Positions 1 to 7,172 of a stretch of DNA of 64,000 bases are shown piece after piece; positions within the stretch are counted from its first letter, which is position 1, and every line of letters starts with the position of its first letter. The position numbers and the translations under genes were made by a program. The stretch covers positions 1 to 64,000 of the forward strand of contig JBLIMV010000027.1 of the NCBI GenBank assembly GCA_047638395.1. The letters run 5' to 3'. Under the pieces are notes generated by a model. That model was not told the DNA's origin. It saw only the letters and a list, made by a program, of their open reading frames with translations, and did no database searches. Source of the stretch: CAXBCP01 sp047638395. GTDB lineage: Bacteria; Pseudomonadota; Alphaproteobacteria; MPNO01; UBA830.

Positions 1-44
1 GAAGAACCCGCGCCGACTAATCTCTTCCTATGTTCACTGAGGAA

Positions 45-149
45 CAGACGTTTCAAGGCAGAGTTCCGTTATCGGGGGTAACCCGGACGTATTGGGCGGG
101 CGCTCAAAAGGACTGCTGTTGACCCATCTCGGACATTGAGCTTCGATGG
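45..149. repeat. Dispersed intergenic repeat, copy A
   Basis: This ~100-bp stretch aligns by eye with 1236-1341. Shared blocks in order are CAGACGTT, TTCCGTT, a GGGTA followed by CGGAC, TCAAAA, TGACCC, CGGACATT and GCTTCGATGG (GGCTCGATGG in copy B). It has no convincing reading frame. The two copies flank the SUMF1-like gene as imperfect direct repeats. The rest of 1-230 shows no other gene. Confidence 0.65.
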
Positions 150-245
150 ACTCCCCCTCCTGCACCACATAGAATTTCTCCCAACACGCGTGACCGGAAA
201 TGACCGGTCTCAAGGGGTGAGAAACGCGTCTTGGGGGAGACGGCG

Positions 246-1079
246 TTGACAAAAAAACGAACGGACAAAGGAGAATCTGAACCGGCCGGTGTCATCGAAC
301 CGGGCACGGTGTTCCGCGACACGCTACGGGACGGCGCCGAGGGGCCGGAGATGGTGGCGCTTCCGTCGGGGCAATTCCTGATGGGATCGCCCGATAGCGA
401 TCCGGATTCTGAAGATAATGAAAAGCCACAATTCCACGTGACGATCGACTACTCTTTCGCGGTCGGCCGCTATCCCGTGACGGAGGTGGATTACCACAGG
501 TTTGCGGTATCGATGGGGCGTGCCAAGCGCGAAAGCCGTGTCTGGCCCAGCCACCAGTTGAAGCCTGCGAACAGCCTGAGCTGGGGTGACGCCAAGACCT
601 ATGTAATGTGGCTGAGCGAACAGACCGGTAAGGAATACCGCCTGTTGAGTGAAGCCGAATGGGAATATGCCTGCCGCGCCGGGACCGATACCCGTTATGC
701 CGTCGGCGATGAAATAGCGGCGGAAGACGCCATTTTCGAGCGGAGCGATTCCATTCCAGATACCTACGATGTTGGTTCCCATCCGCCCAACCCCTGGAAC
801 CTCTACGACATGCATGGAAATGTCTGGGAATGGGTGGAGGATTGCTGGCACGATGGTTACTATCAAATGCCCTTTCCTGGCGTGCCGACCGACGGCGCCG
901 CCTGGACCAGCGGTGGAGACACCGATACGCGCGTTCTACGCGGCGGCTCCATGTACGAAGATGCAAAGCACCTGCGCTCCGCGTTCCGCAATTGGCAGAA
1001 CATCCGGGATCCGAATAGCTATTACGACTTCCAAGTCCGAGATATCGGTTTCCGCGTTGCCAGAAACTTTGACCGCTAG
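246..1079 (+). CDS. SUMF1/FGE-sulfatase-domain protein
   Basis: About 277 residues with the formylglycine-generating-enzyme (SUMF1, C-type-lectin-like) fold. The family marks run in order: MVALPSGQFLMGS, a YPVT strand motif, the SEAEWEYACRAGT block, DMHGNVWEW, VLRGGS and the closing DIGFRVAR. The two active-site cysteines of true formylglycine synthases are absent (the region reads LRSAFRN), so sulfatase activation is unlikely. Such cysteine-less members are a broad family with mixed roles, including hercynine-type oxygenases and accessory domains of other enzymes. The role here is unknown. TTG at 246 is preferred because GGGGGAG precedes it by six bases; an in-frame TTG at 231 and ATG at 351 are alternatives. 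No partner gene is adjacent, and copies of an intergenic repeat flank it. Confidence 0.85.
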   Translation: MTKKRTDKGESEPAGVIEPGTVFRDTLRDGAEGPEMVALPSGQFLMGSPDSDPDSEDNEKPQFHVTIDYSFAVGRYPVTEVDYHRFAVSMGRAKRESRVWPSHQLKPANSLSWGDAKTYVMWLSEQTGKEYRLLSEAEWEYACRAGTDTRYAVGDEIAAEDAIFERSDSIPDTYDVGSHPPNPWNLYDMHGNVWEWVEDCWHDGYYQMPFPGVPTDGAAWTSGGDTDTRVLRGGSMYEDAKHLRSAFRNWQNIRDPNSYYDFQVRDIGFRVARNFDR

Positions 1080-1235
1080 GCGAGGCTATCCCCGCAAATA
1101 ATCCCGACACTTTTTGGCCGATTTTGGGATTAAGGAACAACTTTCGTGCGGCCTGTTGCTTGGCTCCAATGTCTGTCTTTCGCTATCAGGCGACCTGAAC
1201 GAGCGTACCAATCACTTCCGCTGTTGCTCCTGCTT

Positions 1236-1341
1236 CAGACGTTCAGCGGTGAACTTCCGTTGTCGAGGGTATAGCGGACCTGGCTGATGGGTCGTCAAAA
1301 CGTCCGTTCATGACCCTGAACGGACATTCCAGGCTCGATGG
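1236..1341. repeat. Dispersed intergenic repeat, copy B
   Basis: Second copy of the repeat at 45-149, sharing the same order of conserved blocks. Both halves carry self-complementary CGGAC/GTCCG elements, so it could fold. It occupies most of the gap between the SUMF1-like gene and the small gene at 1447; I see no other feature in 1080-1446. Confidence 0.65.
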
Positions 1342-1446
1342 CAACTTAACGTAGGCAGGCGCCTGTCTACGTTTGCGGTCCCCTGTCGGTAACAAAAAAT
1401 TAACCACCTTCCGCAAATATCCCTTGAACAAACAGGGAGTGTTCAG

Positions 1447-1662
1447 ATGCAAAAATATCGGGTTCAGGCGGAATGGCCGCCGTATAATCAGTATTTTGAG
1501 TATGCGATAAAGGCAGACCTCTTCATAAAACACTTTGAACCAGACGAAGATGCGGTTTGCGTCACGGATTTGATCTCCAACGAAATCATCTCGCTCGATA
1601 CTCTTCGGAACAAAGCGATGGCTGAAGCGAAGAGTTTTAAAACGGTCGCAGATCCGAATTAA
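1447..1662 (+). CDS. Small hypothetical protein, 71 aa
   Basis: Not recognised. The ATG follows CAGGGAG at suitable spacing. The product is soluble and has no signal peptide or membrane segment. The middle (residues ~38-52) reads like a short beta strand followed by a helix (VCVTDLISNEIISLDTL), and the C-terminus is lysine-rich. The codons are visibly AT-richer than in neighbouring genes, which together with the adjacent insertion sequence suggests acquired DNA. It could be an orphan accessory gene or the remnant of a longer one. Confidence 0.5.
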   Translation: MQKYRVQAEWPPYNQYFEYAIKADLFIKHFEPDEDAVCVTDLISNEIISLDTLRNKAMAEAKSFKTVADPN

Positions 1663-1674
1663 AACTGTCCAGCA

Positions 1675-1699
1675 CGATCAGGAAATCCTTTTCTGATCG
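1675..1699 (+). terminator. Stem-loop after the 71-aa gene
   Basis: CGATCAGGAAA and TTTTCTGATCG pair over 11 positions (one G-T) around the loop TCC, 12 bases after the stop codon. No T-run follows, so an intrinsic terminator is only possible. Confidence 0.4.
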
Positions 1700-1790
1700 G
1701 TCCCGCTTAGGCGGCGTCGCGCGCCTCTGCTTGATTGCAGAACTGACGTTCGCCCTTCTCCTGGCTGCGCCGGTTCGATTGTAGTTGTCT

Positions 1791-1843
1791 ACTTTGGGGT
1801 GTTAAGCGGACGTGTTTCAGATGTCGGCGATACGTCCGTTCCT
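1791..1843. repeat. Dispersed intergenic repeat, copy C, left part
   Basis: GGGTGTTAAGCGGACGTG and ACGTCCGTTCCT align with the first two thirds of copy B (GGGTATAGCGGACCTGG, ACGTCCGTTCAT). The match stops at the left end of the insertion sequence and resumes on its far side. Confidence 0.55.
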
Positions 1844-1868
1844 TGGTTTTGCCCTGGATTTGTGGACA
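1844..1868 (+). repeat. IS3 left inverted repeat
   Basis: Imperfect partner of 3068-3092; the inner ten bases TTTGTGGACA are identical. Confidence 0.6.
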
Positions 1869-1905
1869 CCTAGAATAGGCCGTGAGTGGCCGATGGAGGT
1901 GTCGA

Positions 1906-2202
1906 ATGACGAAGGCGAAGCGATACAAGCGGTACAGCGCTGAGTTCAAGCGCGAGACTATCCGGAGAGCCGGCGAAGAAGGCATCACGGACAAAGCGGT
2001 GTGTGATGAGCTTGGGATCAGCACGCGGCAGTTTCGGCGCTGGCGGGATGAGTTGCAGTTGCTGGGCAATGAGGCCTTCCCAGGACAGGGCCGCACCCGG
2101 GACGAGGAGCTCGTCAGCCTGAAGCGCGAGCTGGCGCAAGTGAAGAAGGAACGGGATTTTTTAAAGGAAGCGGCGGCGTACTTCGCCAGGGAGTCGAAGT
2201 GA
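1906..2202 (+). CDS. IS3-family transposase OrfA
   Basis: 98-residue DNA-binding subunit of the transposase: an HTH_Tnp_1 helix-turn-helix (YSAEFKRETIRRAGEEG, then the DELGISTRQFRRWRDE recognition region) followed by a C-terminal leucine-zipper-like coiled coil (LVSLKRELAQVKKERDFLKEA) used for multimerisation. ATG 1906 is chosen over the upstream GTG 1882 because GGAGG lies six bases before it. Its stop overlaps the GTG of orfB in the -1 frame, the usual IS3 arrangement. The alone-standing product is normally a regulator of transposition. Confidence 0.9.
   Translation: MTKAKRYKRYSAEFKRETIRRAGEEGITDKAVCDELGISTRQFRRWRDELQLLGNEAFPGQGRTRDEELVSLKRELAQVKKERDFLKEAAAYFARESK
2157..2163 (+). other. 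Programmed -1 frameshift heptamer
   Basis: T TTT TTA in the orfA frame (codons GAT TTT TTA) is a canonical X XXY YYZ slippery heptamer. Shifting back one base continues AAA GGA AGC without a stop through the orfB start, giving an OrfAB fusion. The site lies in the leucine-zipper coding region, where IS3 elements usually shift. Confidence 0.75.
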
Positions 2203-3065
2203 GGTACGCGTGCATTGATCGCCGCCGAAATCGTTATCCGGTTCGCATGATGTGTCGATTGTTGAGGGTCTCTGCCAGCGGTTACTACGCCTGGCGGACA
2301 CGACCGGAGAGTTCCCGTGCTCGGTCTGATCGCGCACTGATGCCGGAGATCAGACGGGTCCATCAGGAGAGCAAAGGTGTGTATGGCAGTCCGCGCGTTC
2401 ACGCGGAGCTCGTGGCCAACGGCCATCGCGTCGGACGTCACCGGGTCGCCCGTCTGATGCGCCTGGAGCGGCTCAGGGGATGTCCGAAGCGGCGCTTTCG
2501 GGTCACGACGCAGCGTGATCCGAGCCACTCTGTGGCGAAGAACCTGCTCAATCAGGACTTCTCGACGGATGCCCCCAACCGTCGTTGGGCGGCCGACATC
2601 ACCTATATCCCGACGCGTGAAGGCTGGTTGTATCTGGCCGTGGTGATGGACCTTTACTCCCGTCGCATCGTGGGTTGGTCGATGAGCCGCTGGATGAACC
2701 GGCGCCTCGTCCTGTCTGCCTTGCGGATGGCGATAGACGCGCGGCAGCCGGAAGGGGAGCTGATCCACCACTCGGACCGTGGCGGCCAATATACCAGCGA
2801 TGACTTCCGTGATGCGCTCGCGAGGCACGGCATTGACTGCAGCATGAGCGGTGCCGGGAACTGTTACGACAATGCCTGCGTTGAGAGCTTCTTCGGCTTA
2901 CTCAAGCGCGAGCGCGTCAACCGGGTTCGGTATAGAACCCGGGACCAGGCCCGAGCCGATCTGTTCGACTACATTGAGGTGTTCTACAATCGGAAACGGC
3001 GCCATGGTTACCTTGGCAACATCAGCCCGGCTGACTTCGAAGCACAATCAACCGGATCTTTTTAA
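2199..3065 (+). CDS. IS3-family transposase OrfB (DDE)
   Basis: 288-residue catalytic part with an N-terminal HTH_21-like region (VSASGYYAWR; HQESKGVYGSPRVHAEL) and an rve integrase core. The DDE triad is visible: Asp in RWAADITYI, Asp in HHSDRGGQY and Glu in NACVESFFGLLK, with the final YNRKRRHGYLG motif typical of IS3 elements. The GTG start overlaps the orfA stop, but the active enzyme is expected to be the OrfAB frameshift product. The frame is complete. Confidence 0.92.
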   Translation: MRYACIDRRRNRYPVRMMCRLLRVSASGYYAWRTRPESSRARSDRALMPEIRRVHQESKGVYGSPRVHAELVANGHRVGRHRVARLMRLERLRGCPKRRFRVTTQRDPSHSVAKNLLNQDFSTDAPNRRWAADITYIPTREGWLYLAVVMDLYSRRIVGWSMSRWMNRRLVLSALRMAIDARQPEGELIHHSDRGGQYTSDDFRDALARHGIDCSMSGAGNCYDNACVESFFGLLKRERVNRVRYRTRDQARADLFDYIEVFYNRKRRHGYLGNISPADFEAQSTGSF

Positions 3066-3067
3066 AC

Positions 3068-3092
3068 TGTCCACAAAAACGGGGCAGGACCA
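3068..3092 (-). repeat. IS3 right inverted repeat
   Basis: Begins TGTCCACAAA three bases after the orfB stop codon and pairs with 1844-1868. Confidence 0.6.
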
Positions 3093-3115
3093 AACAGCGG
3101 ACATAGCAGGGCTGC
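3093..3115. repeat. Dispersed intergenic repeat, copy C, right part
   Basis: AACAGCGGACATAGCAGGGCT matches the last third of copy B (GAACGGACATTCCAGGCTCG), completing the copy interrupted by the insertion sequence. The rest of the gap to 3317 shows no gene. Confidence 0.5.
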
Positions 3116-3317
3116 CTTCACCGATGATACTAACGACGCCCTTGGTACCATATTCAGTCATCGTTTTGACCGTCGCCAGCCAGCATCCCTTGCTTCTGAT
3201 TCGCTAACTTAACCGCCACGGACGCGATATAGACGCTTTGTATAAATGAAGTCGCCCAATAACCGACTTATTCAACTGCCTCAGCCAACATTGAACATAC
3301 TAAGTTACCCGGCGGCG

Positions 3318-3548
3318 TCAGACCGGTTTGACCGACTTGATGCGGGGTTTACGCATACCCGACCGCTGGGCGATCTCATCGTCCTGCTTTTCGATCGCGA
3401 GACGTGCAAGTTCGAGAACCTCTTCGCCATACGGGTTTTCCAGAAGTTCCGCGGAGACCCGGCGGTTCGAGCTCAGGCTGTCATCCGCATAGACGACGTT
3501 GAAGGACTGAAAAGCCGCTTTCGCTGCCTTCTTGTTCCGACCTGCCAT
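3318..3548 (-). CDS. Conserved small alphaproteobacterial protein, 76 aa
   Basis: Reads MAGRNKKAAKAAFQSFNVVY at its start, then a acidic central region and a C-terminal RSGMRKPRIKSVKPV. I recall similar short uncharacterised proteins (basic head, FQSFNVVYxD, SSNRRV, basic tail) in other alphaproteobacteria, so it is probably real. The start is fixed by AGGAG seven bases upstream of ATG at 3548; the longer open frame reads through the tRNA terminator and is rejected. Basic ends suggest nucleic-acid or ribosome contact, but no function is known. It follows tRNA-Met on the same strand, separated by that gene's terminator. Confidence 0.65.
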   Translation of the reverse strand: MAGRNKKAAKAAFQSFNVVYADDSLSSNRRVSAELLENPYGEEVLELARLAIEKQDDEIAQRSGMRKPRIKSVKPV

Positions 3549-3581
3549 GATATCTCCTACAGCCGCTCTTCGCAGCCAGAC

Positions 3582-3623
3582 TGAAAAAATAAACCCTTGC
3601 CCGGCGCCAGCCCGGCAAGGGTT
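3582..3623 (-). terminator. Terminator downstream of tRNA-Met
   Basis: On the minus strand AACCCTTGCC pairs with GGCAAGGGTT across a GC-rich loop, followed by TTATTTTTT. A textbook intrinsic terminator six bases past the tRNA 3' end. Confidence 0.85.
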
Positions 3624-3629
3624 AAAATT

Positions 3630-3706
3630 TGGTAGCGGGAGAGGGACTTGAACCCCCGACACGCGGATTATGATTCCGCTGCTCTAACCAGCTGAGCTAC
3701 CCCGCC
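3630..3706 (-). tRNA. tRNA-Met (CAT anticodon)
   Basis: 77 nt including an encoded CCA end. On the minus strand it starts GGCGGGGTAGCTCAG and has a D-loop with GCTGGTTAGAGC, an anticodon stem GCGGA/TCCGC around a loop with CAT, and a T-arm GGGGGTTCAAGTCCC closed by CTCCCGC. The paired first base (G1-C72) argues for the elongator form rather than initiator; an Ile2 (lysidine-modified CAT) identity is less likely from its resemblance to alphaproteobacterial elongator tRNA-Met. Confidence 0.95.
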
Positions 3707-3815
3707 ATAGTGGGGCGGGATATAAGCGGTTGGCCGGATTTCGTCAAGTATCGCTCATGCCATTCGTCATGTCCGCCCGGGCGGTTTAACATGCAAAAAA
3801 CACCGGATACGCCGT

Positions 3816-4586
3816 ATGCCTCAATTTTCCGCCAATCTGTCCACCATGTTCCGCGAATATGATCTGATCGATCGGCCCCGCGCCGCGCACACGGCAGGCT
3901 TTCGCGCCGTGGAACTGCAGTTTCCCTACGAACTGGACTGCGGCGGACTCGCGGACGAATTGACGGAATACGGCCTCTCCGTCTCCGTCATCAACGTGCC
4001 CTGCGGCGATTTTGTCCAGGGGGGCGAGGGAAATGCCGCCCTGCCCAACCGGATCGGCGATTTTCGCGACAGCGTCGCCCTTGCCCGTGAATACGCAGAG
4101 GGGCTGGGCGCGCTCAACGTGAATGTTCTCGCCGGCACGCCCTCCGGCGACCGGGAAACCGCGCAGAAGACCCTTGCTGACAATCTGCACTATGCCGCGG
4201 CAGCCTTCGCCGAAATCGGTGTCAGCGTTGTCGTCGAAGCGATCAACGATATCGACCGTGCCGGCTTTTTTCTGAGCACCGCCGATTCCGTGATCGACAT
4301 CATCGACCGCGCAAATCATCCCAACCTGGCCCTGCAGTTCGACCTGTATCATATGGCGATGATGGGCTTGCCGCTGGTCGAAACGTATCAGAAACATGCG
4401 GACCGGATCGGTCATATCCAGTTTGCCGATGCGCCGGGCCGACACGAGCCGGGCACCGGCACAATCGATTTCGGCCCGATCTTCGCGGCAATCGATGCCT
4501 CGGCGTATGACGGCTGGGTCGCGGCGGAATTTCTGCCCGCAAGCCGCACGGAAAACAGCCTCGACTGGATGAAAACCACGTGGTGA
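3816..4586 (+). CDS. Hydroxypyruvate isomerase-family TIM-barrel protein
   Basis: 256 residues spanning a complete xylose-isomerase-like TIM barrel of the Hyi family, which interconverts hydroxypyruvate and tartronate semialdehyde in glyoxylate metabolism. Family features include the MPQFSANLSTMF start, VELQFPYE (strand 2), VVVEAINDIDRAGFF with a metal-ligand Glu, LQFDLYHMAMM with the Asp/His pair, and GHIQFADAPGRHEPGTG with the closing ligand His. All expected acidic and His ligands are in place. No glyoxylate carboligase or tartronate semialdehyde reductase is adjacent, so it may serve another sugar-acid isomerisation. ATG at 3816 lacks a strong Shine-Dalgarno sequence. Confidence 0.85.
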   Translation: MPQFSANLSTMFREYDLIDRPRAAHTAGFRAVELQFPYELDCGGLADELTEYGLSVSVINVPCGDFVQGGEGNAALPNRIGDFRDSVALAREYAEGLGALNVNVLAGTPSGDRETAQKTLADNLHYAAAAFAEIGVSVVVEAINDIDRAGFFLSTADSVIDIIDRANHPNLALQFDLYHMAMMGLPLVETYQKHADRIGHIQFADAPGRHEPGTGTIDFGPIFAAIDASAYDGWVAAEFLPASRTENSLDWMKTTW

Positions 4587-4659
4587 TGCGCATGCGGCAT
4601 TTTGGTCAGACGGTCGATGCCAACTTGCCGATGCGGGTGCCGGTTCCTAGATTCAAGCT

Positions 4660-5160
4660 ATGAGAATACAGCCGACAGATTCTACTTTTGGCGAGCCCCG
4701 CGAGGTGGCACCCCGATTGCCTGATGCCGCACTGCCTGACGCAGATTGGGCAGATGCCTTTGAAATCACCACGCGCCGCCGCTTTGCAAGCATGAGAGAG
4801 ATCGCGCAAGCGACGGTTGGTTCGATGCCGCGTTGGTCATCCTGGCTTTTGAAAATCCGCAATACCGTTGTTCGTCCGTTTGGTCTGAAGCCGGACGGCA
4901 TGATCGACGCGCCCGAGAGCAATGACCGGATCGATATATGCCCAATCCTCGACGAACGCGCCGACCGCATTGTCCTCGGCCTCGACGATGCGCATCTGAA
5001 TTTCAGGATTGTGATCGAACACAATTCGCAGGAGACCGGCAATCAGATCCGGGTCACGACGCTGGTGCAACGTCACAATCTGTTTGGCCGGATGTACATT
5101 GCGGTGATTAAACCGTTTCACAAAGCGATTGCGACCGCGTCCATCCGACAAGCCGGATAG
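4660..5160 (+). CDS. DUF2867 family protein
   Basis: 166 residues matching the DUF2867 pattern: an N-terminal segment about escape of a DAF..P, a central PRWSSWLLKIRNTVVRPFGL, then a beta-rich half ending in a lone helix (NLFGRMYIAVIKPFHKAI). Proteins of this family are often encoded alone or fused to SDR-type dehydrogenases; their biochemical role is unknown. It converges on mnmA with a 30-base gap that holds a weak TAGACC/GGTCTA inverted repeat. No signal peptide or membrane segment is evident. Confidence 0.7.
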   Translation: MRIQPTDSTFGEPREVAPRLPDAALPDADWADAFEITTRRRFASMREIAQATVGSMPRWSSWLLKIRNTVVRPFGLKPDGMIDAPESNDRIDICPILDERADRIVLGLDDAHLNFRIVIEHNSQETGNQIRVTTLVQRHNLFGRMYIAVIKPFHKAIATASIRQAG

Positions 5161-5190
5161 ACCTGCAATATTCGGTCTAACCGCCGCCGG

Positions 5191-6303
5191 TCAGGCAGCG
5201 CGCTGGATCCAGCCACCGCCAAGCAGACGTTCGCCGTCGTAAAATACGCAGGCCTGCCCGGGTGCCACCGCGCGTTCAGGCACATCAAGCGTGACCACTG
5301 CAGTGTTGCCATCCTGATCGATGTTCAGCAATGCAGGCACCGGCACCTGGGTGGAGCGGATTTTCGCGGAGATACGCACCTCGCGACCCTGCGCGCCCTT
5401 GTCGCCGAGCCAGTTGAGGCCGGACAGACGAATGGTCTGCTGGCCAAGCGCCGACCCCGGCCCAACGACAACTCGATGCCCGTCGGGCTCGATCCGGATC
5501 ACGTAAAGAGGCTCGCCGGTGCCGCCGACGCCAATCCCTCGGCGCTGGCCGATGGTGAAATTGATAATCCCCTCATGACGGCCCAGCACGTTGCCATCCA
5601 GATCGACGATATCGCCGGGATCGATGGCACCGGGACGAATTTTGGCAACCACCGCCGCGTAGTCGCCATCGGGCACAAAACAGATATCCTGGCTGTCAGG
5701 TTTGGTCGCGACCGGCAGATTGAACCGCTCGGCATGCGCCCGCACTTCATCTTTCGGCATGCCACCGAGCGGAAAACGCAGGAAATCAGCCTGATCCTGG
5801 GTCGTGGCGAACAGGAAATAACTCTGATCGCGCCCAGCATCGACGGCCCGACGCAATTCGGCCGAGCCTTCCGCGCCGACCCGCTGGATATAATGCCCGG
5901 TTGCCAGCGCATCGCCCTGAAGATCCTTGGCGGTTTTGAGCAGATCACGGAACTTGACCGTCTGATTGCACAACACACAGGGAATAGGCGTCTCACCCCG
6001 GACATAGCTGTCCGCGAAGGCATCGATAACTTCTTCACGGAACCGGGATTCATAGTTCAGCACGTAGTGCGGAATGCCGACGGACTCGGCGACGCGCTTG
6101 GCATCGAAGATATCCTGGCCCGCACAACAGGCCTTTTCGCGCTTCACAGCTTCCCCGTGATCGTAGAGCTGAAGCGTTACCCCGACGACGTCATACCCCT
6201 CTTCGGCCAGCAATGCCGCCGTCACAGAGCTGTCCACGCCGCCCGACATGGCGACTATAACGCGCGTATCCGCGGGTGCTTTGGAGATACCGAGGGAGTT
6301 CAT
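5191..6303 (-). CDS. mnmA: tRNA-specific 2-thiouridylase MnmA
   Basis: 370-residue enzyme that thiolates U34 of tRNA-Lys, -Glu and -Gln in the cytoplasm, using ATP and sulfur relayed from the IscS/Tus system. The PP-loop SGGVDSS lies at residues 20-26. The catalytic cysteines appear at C112 (LCNQTVKF) and C208 (SQDICFVPDG), and the central GHYI and C-terminal beta-barrel (APGQACVFYDGERLLGGGWI) are intact. Length is normal for the family. The start is the only in-frame ATG before the PP-loop. It is monocistronic here, between two unrelated genes. Confidence 0.97.
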   Translation of the reverse strand: MNSLGISKAPADTRVIVAMSGGVDSSVTAALLAEEGYDVVGVTLQLYDHGEAVKREKACCAGQDIFDAKRVAESVGIPHYVLNYESRFREEVIDAFADSYVRGETPIPCVLCNQTVKFRDLLKTAKDLQGDALATGHYIQRVGAEGSAELRRAVDAGRDQSYFLFATTQDQADFLRFPLGGMPKDEVRAHAERFNLPVATKPDSQDICFVPDGDYAAVVAKIRPGAIDPGDIVDLDGNVLGRHEGIINFTIGQRRGIGVGGTGEPLYVIRIEPDGHRVVVGPGSALGQQTIRLSGLNWLGDKGAQGREVRISAKIRSTQVPVPALLNIDQDGNTAVVTLDVPERAVAPGQACVFYDGERLLGGGWIQRAA

Positions 6304-6353
6304 GGCGCGGAATATAGGGTTTTTGGCCGCCCCGGCAAGCGATGACTATACTT

Positions 6354-7172
6354 TTACGCGCGTTTCCGGCGCCGCACGACACCGAGCCCCGCCACCATCA
6401 TACCGAATAGAGCTAGTGTGCCCGGCTCGGCCACCTCGGTTGCCGGGATTTCCGGGGTGTTTTCCTCACGCACGTAAACCGCCCAACTGCCAATTTCGCT
6501 GTTCGCGCCAGACCCTTGAGAAAACGGCCCGCCAACGGCGTTAAAAAGCGAGACCGGGATCGCGTTGAAACAACTGGTATAATACCAGGGCACGCCAAAA
6601 TAGGTGGCGCAATTGAGGCCGACCGAGGAATCCACATCATTCGCCGTCGTCGACCAGTCATTGCCATCGTGAACACCCAACGCGGCGACACCCCCGGCCA
6701 GTACTGTCCAGCCGCCCTCGCCGAGAATCCCGTGATAGTTGCCGGTGTAGTATCCGTCGAACCGAACGCTGCCGTCCTTGTTCACCAGACGGTGCCGGAT
6801 TTCGGCATTCTGATTGATCGCGAGCGCCGACATATCACGGGTATGCCCGGTGGCGAGCCCCACAGTGCCTGTATTCGACACCATATCGGTCGTCGAGGAC
6901 GTATCGCCGAAGAGGCTGTTGAGCCCCAGGGTCCAGCCACCGCCGGCGGTCGTCATGTCGGCATAGACCTGAAAGGCGTCGCTCGAACTCCCACCATTGG
7001 GGTCAACCCAGTAAAGCCCGTCGGCTGTCCCCCCGGACGGGAGAATCTGTTTTGCCGAATACCCTGCAGTCATCGCATCGAGCCCCAGGGGGGCCGCGCG
7101 TAGCGTTGCCGGCATCGCCATCAGCACGCAACTGACACACAGGCTGGAGAAAATCGGTCCGGGGAATTTCAT
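6354..7172 (-). CDS. PEP-CTERM-anchored fibrinogen-like secreted protein
   Basis: 272 residues: signal peptide (residues 1-26, cleavage near TLRAA), a fibrinogen-C-like fold segment (PSGGTADGLYWVDPNGG, then VYADMTTAGGGWTLGLN) and a C-terminal sorting signal VAEPGTLALFGMMVAGLGVV followed by RRRKRA. The PEP motif, hydrophobic segment and basic tail are the substrate tag for exosortase (EpsH), which processes surface proteins in exopolysaccharide-producing bacteria. In this protein the motif is AEPGT rather than strict PEP. The fibrinogen-like domain suggests carbohydrate or N-acetyl-group binding at the surface. No exosortase gene is in the window. Confidence 0.85.
   Translation of the reverse strand: MKFPGPIFSSLCVSCVLMAMPATLRAAPLGLDAMTAGYSAKQILPSGGTADGLYWVDPNGGSSSDAFQVYADMTTAGGGWTLGLNSLFGDTSSTTDMVSNTGTVGLATGHTRDMSALAINQNAEIRHRLVNKDGSVRFDGYYTGNYHGILGEGGWTVLAGGVAALGVHDGNDWSTTANDVDSSVGLNCATYFGVPWYYTSCFNAIPVSLFNAVGGPFSQGSGANSEIGSWAVYVREENTPEIPATEVAEPGTLALFGMMVAGLGVVRRRKRA

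Larger units (their letters stand above)
1844..3092 (+). mobile_element. IS3-family insertion sequence
   Basis: A complete ~1.25-kb element with overlapping orfA and orfB and imperfect terminal inverted repeats of about 25 bp (1844-1868 and the complement of 3068-3092; roughly 20 of 25 match, including TTTGTGGACA at the inner end and TGGT at the outer end). The outer ends start TG and finish CA, as is usual for the family. I could not find a clean 3-4 bp target duplication, so the exact ends are uncertain by a few bases. Both reading frames are intact and a frameshift site is present, so it could be active. It sits inside copy C of the intergenic repeat. Confidence 0.85.

Noticed and set aside
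246..1079. Formylglycine-generating enzyme for sulfatase activation
   Set aside because: Catalytic cysteine pair missing and no sulfatase nearby.
1707..2828. Long open frame on the minus strand over the IS3 element
   Set aside because: Antisense to intact transposase genes, arginine-rich shadow with no domain.
1841..3095. Target-site duplication of the IS3 element
   Set aside because: Flanking triplets (CCT on the left, AAC on the right) do not match; exact ends are uncertain.
5476..6345. 289-residue plus-strand open frame
   Set aside because: Antisense shadow of mnmA, without family motifs.
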